Position numbers and translations under genes: made by a program | DNA from: Deltaproteobacteria bacterium | GTDB lineage: Bacteria; Desulfobacterota; DSM-4660; Desulfatiglandales; Desulfatiglandaceae | Assembly: GCA_011051075.1 (NCBI GenBank) | Contig: DREN01000105.1 | Location: 1 to 11,237 of the forward strand | DNA length: 11,237 nt | Direction: 5' to 3' | Notes under the pieces: model-generated | Databases searched by the model: none | Told to the model about the DNA's origin: nothing | What the model saw: only the letters and a program-made list of their open reading frames with translations | Shown: positions 6,667 to 11,237 of the stretch, one piece after another | Position numbering within the stretch: position 1 is the first letter of the stretch | Layout of the letters: each line of letters begins with the position of its first letter

Positions 6667-8253
6667 GTGTCAATTAAAGGGAAGGCCCCTGAAAAAAGGA
6701 GTGTGAGCCGGGCTGCCGGGATTGTCAGTTTTTTCACCTTCCAGAGCAGGCTCCTCGGACTTGTTCGTGATATGGTCCTGGCATCCCTTTTCGGTTCGGG
6801 AATGGCTGCCGATGCCTTTTTTGTGGCATTCCGCATCCCCAATCTCCTCAGGCGCCTCTTTGCCGAAGGGTCCCTTACCATCGCCTTTATACCGGTGTTC
6901 ACCGAGTATCTGACTAAAAAAAACAGGAAAGAGGCCTTTGACCTCGCACGCGTGGTGCTTACCGTCCTTTCCATCACCCTGGTACTGGTAACCGTGTTAG
7001 GCGTTCTCTTTTCTCCCTGGATCGTAAGGCTCCAGGCCTTTGGCTTTGGGGGGTCCGGTCTGAAGTACGATCTGACCGTCCTTCTTACGCGGATAACCTT
7101 CCCGTACATATTTTTTATCAGTATTGTGGCCTTCTTCATGGGGGTCCTCAACTCCCTGGGCCGCTTTGCAGCGCCGGCCGCGGCCCCGATCTTCCTCAAC
7201 GTGGGCATTATTGGCGGAGCCTATCTGATCTCCCCCCACCTGCAGGCCCCCATTGTGGGTGTGGCAGTGGGCGTGATCATAGGCGGGGCCCTCCAGGTAG
7301 GCCTGCAGATCCCATGGGTTATCAGGGAGGGCTTAAGACTCCACCCTGAATGGGACCTGAAACACCCGGCCTTAAAGCGGATCGCCCTGCTCATGGTCCC
7401 CGCCATCTTAGGCTCTGCCGTTTACCAGTTCAATCAGTTCATGGGGACACTCCTTGCCACATTTCTCCAGGAGGGGAGTGTGTCATGGCTCTACTATGCC
7501 GACCGCCTCGTCCAGTTCCCCCTTGGCATCTTTGCCATTGCCATAAGCACGGCCGCGCTTCCCGCACTGGCCGCAGAGGCGGCCAGAGACGACCTGAACC
7601 AGTTCGGGAACACCCTGAACCACGCCATCTGCCTTGTCTTTTTTATCACCCTACCATCCATGGCAGGACTCATGGTGCTCGGCAAACCTATTATTCAACT
7701 TCTCTTTGAGAGAGGGGCCTTTGATCCTCGTTCATCAGCCATGACCACCTATGCCCTCTTTTATTACACCCTCGGGCTCTGGGCCTTTTCAGGTATCCGT
7801 ATCCTTGTGGCAGCCTTCTATTCTCTCCAGGATACCAGGACCCCTGTAAAGGTTGCTGTAATAGCGGTCCTTGTTAACCTGAGCCTTAGCCTGGCCCTCA
7901 TGGGGCCCCTGGGACACGGGGGCCTGGCCCTGGCCCTCTCCATAGCCTCCTCGCTCCAGTTTTTTTTGTTAGTCTTGTTTCTGAAAAAAAGGGTCCCCTG
8001 CATAGAGGCAAGGCCGGTTCTTATCTCTGTGGCCAGATCCTTCATTGCTGCCGCTGCCATGGGAGGAGCGGTCTATTATCTGCGCTCAGCATGGCCCATG
8101 ACAGCCGGTCCCGCCGGTCCATTGGCAGCGATCCTAAATCTGGCCTGGCTTGTCGCGGCCGGGGCAGTGATCTACTTTGCCACTGCCCGTGTCATAGGTT
8201 CCACTGAAATCAGGTCGCTTATGGGGATCCTGCGGCCCAGGAAAAAGGACTGA
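6667..8253 (+). CDS. murJ: Lipid II flippase MurJ (MviN family)
   Basis: This highly hydrophobic protein has the many membrane helices (about 13-14) expected of MurJ, which flips lipid II across the inner membrane for peptidoglycan synthesis. Diagnostic N-terminal motifs are RLLGLVRDMVLASLFG, ADAFFVAFRIPNLLRRLFAEG and AFIPVFTEY, with the conserved cavity Arg/Asp residues; LYYADRLVQFPLGIFAIA is present in the middle. I choose the GTG at 6667 because AAGGA lies six bases upstream. An in-frame ATG at 6634 would add 11 residues but has no ribosome binding site. Length (528 or 539 residues) is normal for the family. It is followed after 33 bases by the ParB-like gene. Confidence 0.94.
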   Translation: MSIKGKAPEKRSVSRAAGIVSFFTFQSRLLGLVRDMVLASLFGSGMAADAFFVAFRIPNLLRRLFAEGSLTIAFIPVFTEYLTKKNRKEAFDLARVVLTVLSITLVLVTVLGVLFSPWIVRLQAFGFGGSGLKYDLTVLLTRITFPYIFFISIVAFFMGVLNSLGRFAAPAAAPIFLNVGIIGGAYLISPHLQAPIVGVAVGVIIGGALQVGLQIPWVIREGLRLHPEWDLKHPALKRIALLMVPAILGSAVYQFNQFMGTLLATFLQEGSVSWLYYADRLVQFPLGIFAIAISTAALPALAAEAARDDLNQFGNTLNHAICLVFFITLPSMAGLMVLGKPIIQLLFERGAFDPRSSAMTTYALFYYTLGLWAFSGIRILVAAFYSLQDTRTPVKVAVIAVLVNLSLSLALMGPLGHGGLALALSIASSLQFFLLVLFLKKRVPCIEARPVLISVARSFIAAAAMGGAVYYLRSAWPMTAGPAGPLAAILNLAWLVAAGAVIYFATARVIGSTEIRSLMGILRPRKKD

Positions 8254-8286
8254 AAGGGCCTGAACAACGGGAAAAACAGGAGGACC

Positions 8287-9285
8287 ATGGTGAATATTGA
8301 CAACATCAGAGGAGTTGCGCACCAAAAGGTCGAGCTGGCGAGTATTGACGATTTCCCTGGGCCCTACTGCATGAGCTTCGGCTTTGATCTGGGGCCCCTT
8401 GTGCGCTCCCTTGAAGGGGCGGGTCTGCTCAACCCTCCTCTTCTCACAGGGGATGAGAATGGCAGGTTCACCATAGTTGCCGGATACCGCAGGATAAAGG
8501 CCCTGAAACAAATGAAAGTAGATACGGCAACATGCAGGATCATACCGGTGAACGAGATCCCCCCTGCTGAATGCCTCCTCATGAACCTGTACGACAACCT
8601 TGCCGTGAGAGAACTGAACCCTGTGGAAAAGGGGATGGCCCTTACCCGTCTCAACTGTTGGTTCAGCACCGAGGAAATCGTTGACCAGTACATGGCCCTC
8701 CTCGGCCTTCCACCTAATCGGGCAACCCTTTCATCCTACTTGAGGTTTGAGGAAAAAATGGAGATTCAGGCAAAGGAGGCGGTGGCCCTGGGAAGGCTCT
8801 CCTTTAGAAATGCCATGCTCCTTGCGGACCTGGATCCGGTTTCAAGATCCGCTCTTGTCGATCTTATGTCAAACCTAAAGTTTACCATTAGCCAACAAGC
8901 TCATATAATTGATTACGTTACTGATTTAGCACTCATCGAAGGTGAGACAATCCCTGAGGTCCTGTCTGACAGCAGGGTGCGGGCCATAGTGGGGGACAGC
9001 CTTATGAACAAACCCCAGAAGGGAAGGAGGTTGATCTCCTACCTGAGAAGGAGACGGATGCCACGATTATCAAAGGCTGAAAAGGATTTCAGGAAGGTGG
9101 TCGCTGACCTGAACCTTGATAAAATGGTGAGGATAGAACACTCCCCCTTTTTCGAGTCCCCTTTCTATCGGCTTGAGGTGCTTTTCAGGGATGGACAATC
9201 CCTGAGGGAGAAGCTGGAGAAGCTGATGTCAGAGGACCTGGAGAAGATAGGAGATCCGTGGAAGGATAATGGCAGGGGGGATTAA
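8287..9285 (+). CDS. ParB N-terminal-domain protein (ParB/RepB/Spo0J-like), function unknown
   Basis: The 332-residue protein has a ParB-type nucleotide-binding domain at about residues 13-115: LVRSLEGAGLLNPPLL, then VAGYRRIKALKQM (the GxRR box, 66-69), then the LYDNLAVRELNPVEKGMAL segment. A helical region at about 127-153 (STEEIVDQYMALLGL, SSYLRF) resembles the helix-turn-helix of ParB/KorB proteins. A strongly basic patch (GRRLISYLRRRRMPR, 246-260) could bind DNA. No ParA gene and no parS-like site are visible, so plasmid or chromosome partition is not supported. The ATG follows AGGAGG (8279-8284) closely. Its last 17 bases overlap the next gene, a radical SAM enzyme, suggesting coupled expression and a shared role. 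A short AT-rich stretch with different codon use lies near 8878-8940. Confidence 0.8.
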   Translation: MVNIDNIRGVAHQKVELASIDDFPGPYCMSFGFDLGPLVRSLEGAGLLNPPLLTGDENGRFTIVAGYRRIKALKQMKVDTATCRIIPVNEIPPAECLLMNLYDNLAVRELNPVEKGMALTRLNCWFSTEEIVDQYMALLGLPPNRATLSSYLRFEEKMEIQAKEAVALGRLSFRNAMLLADLDPVSRSALVDLMSNLKFTISQQAHIIDYVTDLALIEGETIPEVLSDSRVRAIVGDSLMNKPQKGRRLISYLRRRRMPRLSKAEKDFRKVVADLNLDKMVRIEHSPFFESPFYRLEVLFRDGQSLREKLEKLMSEDLEKIGDPWKDNGRGD

Positions 9286-10369
9286 AAAAATAGTCGTAGA
9301 GCAGGGGGCTGAAAGATTTCCCTCAACAGGAGCTATCCTCCTGTCGGTCGGAGACGTACCCGTGAGCAGGGCCCGGGGGCAGATGCAGGACATGGTCCAG
9401 GGGACAAATACGGACATGGGGAAGGATACCCTCCACCTGCTTTCCTATGCAGGTGAATTTCTCAAACCCTGTCCTGGCACCAGGAACTATATCTGCTGTG
9501 GATATCTGATACTGAACGTGGGCACAAACTGTCCCCTGGACTGCAGTTACTGTATCCTTCAGGCCTATTTCAACCTTCCCAACCTGAGGGTACACGTTAA
9601 CCTGGAACAGGAGATCGACAGGGTATTTGAGGCCATAGACAGGGAACCTGAGAAGATATTCAGGGTGGGAACCGGAGAGTTCACGGACAGCCTCGCCCTT
9701 GATCCTGTCACCGGATGGAGCGGGATCATAGTCGAACGGTTTTCCATGAGAAAAAACACCGTACTGGAACTCAAGACCAAGACGGCCAATACCAGGGCCC
9801 TGCTGGAGTCTACATGCCGTGACCGGATAATCGTCTCATGGTCACTGAACAGTCCCTTTATATGCGCCACAGAGGAACATGGGGCCGCGGCCCTGAAAAA
9901 GAGGCTCGAGGCTGCCCGGGAGTGCCGCGCCGCCGGTTTTACCCTTGGATTTCACTTCGATCCCATGATACCCCACAGGGACTGGAAAGATGGGTACAGG
10001 AGGACCGTGGACCTCCTGGACCGATACATCGAGCCTGGAGGGATAATCTGGATAAGCATGGGATCGTTCAGGTTCATGCCTGCTCTCAAGCCTATTATAA
10101 GGCGACGGCACCGTGACACCTGTGTCCTGGATGGAGAGTTTATCAAGGGCCTGGACGGGAAGATGCGTTATTTCAAGCCCATACGTATTGAGCTCTACTC
10201 CTTTTTAAGGGAACTTCTCTCGCAGTGGCATCCTGACATGGGCCTTTACCTGTGCATGGAGTCCCATGAAGTGTGGCTGGAGAGTATGAGTTGGAGCCCA
10301 GAGACAACAGAGGGGCTGTGCGGGTATCTTGATCAGCGTGTAAGGAAGTTTTTCGACCTGTGCGGTTAG
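9269..10369 (+). CDS. Radical SAM protein of the spore photoproduct lyase (SPL)-like family
   Basis: The 366-residue protein has the radical SAM cluster motif CPLDCSYC (Cys88, Cys92, Cys95) followed by ILQAYFN, as in spore photoproduct lyase. It also has SPL-like downstream segments (FHFDPMIPHRDWKDGY at 228-243, IIWISMGSFRFMP at 259-271). True SPL repairs the spore thymine dimer by a SAM-derived radical. In B. subtilis SplB the hydrogen donor is Cys141; here the matching region is RVGTGEFTDSLALD (132-145) with Glu137, and there is no Cys between 96 and 182. Tyr94 corresponds to SplB Tyr97, but Tyr99 is replaced by Ile96. Extra cysteines occur before the cluster (CPG at 68, ICCGY at 75-79). 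It overlaps the ParB-like gene by 17 bases. The last three codons and stop come from repeat copy B. Family firm, substrate unknown. Confidence 0.85.
   Translation: MAGGIKKIVVEQGAERFPSTGAILLSVGDVPVSRARGQMQDMVQGTNTDMGKDTLHLLSYAGEFLKPCPGTRNYICCGYLILNVGTNCPLDCSYCILQAYFNLPNLRVHVNLEQEIDRVFEAIDREPEKIFRVGTGEFTDSLALDPVTGWSGIIVERFSMRKNTVLELKTKTANTRALLESTCRDRIIVSWSLNSPFICATEEHGAAALKKRLEAARECRAAGFTLGFHFDPMIPHRDWKDGYRRTVDLLDRYIEPGGIIWISMGSFRFMPALKPIIRRRHRDTCVLDGEFIKGLDGKMRYFKPIRIELYSFLRELLSQWHPDMGLYLCMESHEVWLESMSWSPETTEGLCGYLDQRVRKFFDLCG
10345..10355. repeat. Left 11-bp direct repeat flanking repeat copy B (likely target-site duplication)
   Basis: GAAGTTTTTCG here is repeated exactly at 10660-10670, on the other side of the element. 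It lies in the last codons of the radical SAM gene. The innermost two or three bases also fit the element's terminal inverted repeat, so the true duplication may be 9-11 bp. Confidence 0.7.
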
Positions 10370-10658
10370 GCTTCAGCAATTGTGGATACGGGATCTATCC
10401 CGCCCGTGGCGGGAGTTCGTCCGAGGGGGCCTCTTTTCCAAAGGACGCAAAACCCTATCTCATTTCATGGGGACGGCAGCATGCGCTTGAAATAGGCTAC
10501 GGGAGAGCCCCAGGAGAGAGTCTCGGTTGGTGCCTGTACGGGTTCCTGCCTGATCCGAAGCTGTAATACAACTAAGGGGACGTTCCATGTCGTGATGGAA
10601 TATTTTGTTGCGTCCTTTGGAAAAGAGGCCCCCACGGACTAAGGGTGATCGCACGGGT
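10357..10658. mobile_element. Repeat element copy B (about 302 bp, MITE-like, no transposase)
   Basis: This is the second copy of the element at 682-983, in the same orientation. The ends are CCTGTGCGGTTA and, on the complement of the right end, CCCGTGCGATCA. The internal inverted repeat pairs 10419-10450 with 10608-10639, with one mismatch in 32, around 157 bp. The exact 11-bp direct repeats outside the ends indicate insertion by transposition. No transposase is encoded. The element overlaps the end of the radical SAM gene and provides its stop codon. A small local hairpin, CCCGCC-CGT-GGCGGG, occurs at 10400-10414. Confidence 0.82.
10419..10639. repeat. 32-bp inverted repeat inside repeat copy B
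   Basis: Arms 10419-10450 and 10608-10639 are reverse complements at 31 of 32 positions. The right arm is identical to that of copy A and the left arm differs from copy A at one base, the only mismatch in the stem. Confidence 0.88.
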
Positions 10659-10659
10659 C

Positions 10660-10670
10660 GAAGTTTTTCG
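10660..10670. repeat. Right 11-bp direct repeat flanking repeat copy B
   Basis: This GAAGTTTTTCG is the partner of 10345-10355. Joining the left flank to the bases after it reads AAG TTT TTC GGG TAG, an in-frame end for the radical SAM gene before insertion. Confidence 0.7.
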
Positions 10671-10773
10671 GGTAGCAATTAATGAAAATATATGTTAGAG
10701 AATCTTTCCATAGCCTTCTACCTCCCAGGCTAAGGGGCAGGGGGGAAAACAAACTAACCGAGGAGAGAAAGCC
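10671..10773 (+). other. Leader region of the NifU-like gene
   Basis: About 100 bases without a gene. It holds AT-rich sequence around 10680-10705 that could include a -10 hexamer, a weak 5-bp hairpin AGCCT/AGGCT near 10712-10731, a G-rich run, and the ribosome binding site of the next gene. No complete promoter can be assigned by eye. Confidence 0.4.
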
Positions 10774-11001
10774 ATGACAATCAAGGAAAACGTTGAAAAT
10801 GCCCTTCAAAAGGTGAGGCCTTCTTTACAGGCCGACGGTGGGGATGTTCGGCTCGTGGATGTGGATGAAGATGGCCTGGTCAAGGTGAAACTGATGGGTG
10901 CGTGCGGCGGATGCCCCATGTCCCAGATGACGCTCAAGATGGGGATTGAGAAGATCCTGAAACAAAACGTTCCTGAGGTAACAAGGGTGGAGTCGGTGTG
11001 A
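10774..11001 (+). CDS. NifU C-terminal-like (NFU domain) Fe-S scaffold protein
   Basis: The 75-residue protein is a single NFU domain with the cluster-ligating motif GACGGCPMSQMTLKMGIE (Cys44 and Cys47, CxxC). Such small proteins bind a 4Fe-4S cluster between two subunits and hand it to target enzymes in the cytoplasm. The N-terminal VRPSLQADGGDVRLVDV stretch is typical. GGAGAG lies about seven bases upstream of the ATG. It may serve Fe-S enzymes in general; a link to the radical SAM gene upstream is possible but not shown, since repeat copy B and a leader separate them. Confidence 0.93.
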   Translation: MTIKENVENALQKVRPSLQADGGDVRLVDVDEDGLVKVKLMGACGGCPMSQMTLKMGIEKILKQNVPEVTRVESV

Positions 11002-11097
11002 TTCAATAACTCGTCACTCGGTATTGGTCATCTGCATTTGTAAAGCAGGGGTTTGCAGCATACCAAATTATCAATGACTAATTCAAAGGAGAAATCT
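11002..11097 (+). promoter_or_regulatory. Intergenic region before the 3-hydroxyacyl-CoA dehydrogenase gene with an imperfect inverted repeat
   Basis: The stretch contains two half sites, GTATTGGTCAT (11021-11031) and ATGACTAATTC (11074-11084), which are reverse complements at 9 of 11 positions. Between them lies a small hairpin, CTGCA (11032-11036) with TGCAG (11054-11058). AGGAG at 11087-11091 is the ribosome binding site of the next gene. The inverted repeat may be an operator or merely chance. Confidence 0.4.
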
Positions 11098-11237
11098 ATG
11101 GAGATCAAAAAGATTGGTGTAGTAGGGGCCGGTGCCATGGGAAACGGCATTGCACAGATGGCGGCCCAGATCGGCTGTGAAGTGGTTATGAGGGATATCA
11201 AGGATGAATTTGTGGAGCGGGGTCTGAGCAGTATTGA
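11098..11237 (+). CDS. 3-hydroxyacyl-CoA (3-hydroxybutyryl-CoA) dehydrogenase, 5' part
   Basis: Only 46 codons are visible; the gene continues past the window end. The start MEIKKIGVVGAGAMGNGIAQ is the Rossmann dinucleotide-binding motif GxGxxG of the NAD-dependent 3-hydroxyacyl-CoA dehydrogenase family, and CEVVMRDIKDEFVERG carries the acidic residue expected at the end of the second strand. The enzyme interconverts 3-hydroxyacyl-CoA and 3-oxoacyl-CoA in fatty-acid or butyrate-type metabolism. The ATG has AGGAG six bases upstream. The closest pattern I know is 3-hydroxybutyryl-CoA dehydrogenase of anaerobes, but chain-length preference cannot be read from this fragment. Confidence 0.88.
   Translation, partial: MEIKKIGVVGAGAMGNGIAQMAAQIGCEVVMRDIKDEFVERGLSSI

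Noticed and set aside
8254..9300. parS-type site near the ParB-like gene.
   Set aside because: No palindrome resembling TGTTTCACGTGAAACA is visible here or elsewhere in the window, and no parA is adjacent.
10360..10566. Open frame of 68 codons on the + strand through repeat copy B.
   Set aside because: A one-base indel and an in-frame stop break the same frame in copy A, and base changes between copies do not favour silent positions in it.
1..11237. tRNA or rRNA genes, CRISPR arrays, phage genes or a transposase.
   Set aside because: None was seen. The only mobile-type sequence is the transposase-free repeat present in two copies.

Overview
The window looks like chromosomal DNA of a Gram-negative, probably anaerobic bacterium, most likely Desulfobacterota (former Deltaproteobacteria). 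This is an inference from three things: the gene order ribBA-ribH-nusB-leuS-lptE-holA, the presence of an outer-membrane LPS-assembly lipoprotein (LptE), and a 3-hydroxyacyl-CoA dehydrogenase of the type common in that group. No marker gene fixes the species. Codon use is moderately GC-rich and fairly even across the genes.

Layout. (1) Bases 2-6186, all on the + strand, form a housekeeping cluster: the 3' end of ribBA, ribH (lumazine synthase), nusB (antitermination), leuS (leucyl-tRNA synthetase), lptE (LPS transport lipoprotein) and holA (DNA polymerase III delta). From ribH to holA the genes are closely spaced and holA starts inside the lptE stop codon. A repeat element of about 302 bp separates ribBA from ribH. 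(2) rpsT (ribosomal protein S20) lies on the - strand, convergent with holA; it uses a TTG start behind a perfect AGGAGG. (3) A + strand group follows: murJ (lipid II flippase), a ParB-like nuclease-fold protein, and a radical SAM enzyme of the spore photoproduct lyase (SPL) family. The last two overlap by 17 bp. (4) A second copy of the repeat follows the radical SAM gene and supplies its last three codons and stop. (5) A NifU C-terminal-like Fe-S scaffold gene and the start of a 3-hydroxyacyl-CoA dehydrogenase, cut by the window end, complete the window.

Most of the window is ordinary core metabolism. Two things deserve attention. The first is a pair of about 302-bp, transposase-free repeats (682-983 and 10357-10658). 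Each contains a 32-bp inverted repeat enclosing 157 bp. The second copy is flanked by an 11-bp direct repeat, which lets the pre-insertion 3' end of the radical SAM gene be reconstructed. The second is the translationally overlapping pair of ParB-like protein and SPL-like radical SAM enzyme in an apparently non-sporulating bacterium. That enzyme has the CX3CX2C cluster motif but no cysteine where SPL has its catalytic hydrogen donor, so its substrate is probably not the classical spore photoproduct, or its chemistry differs.
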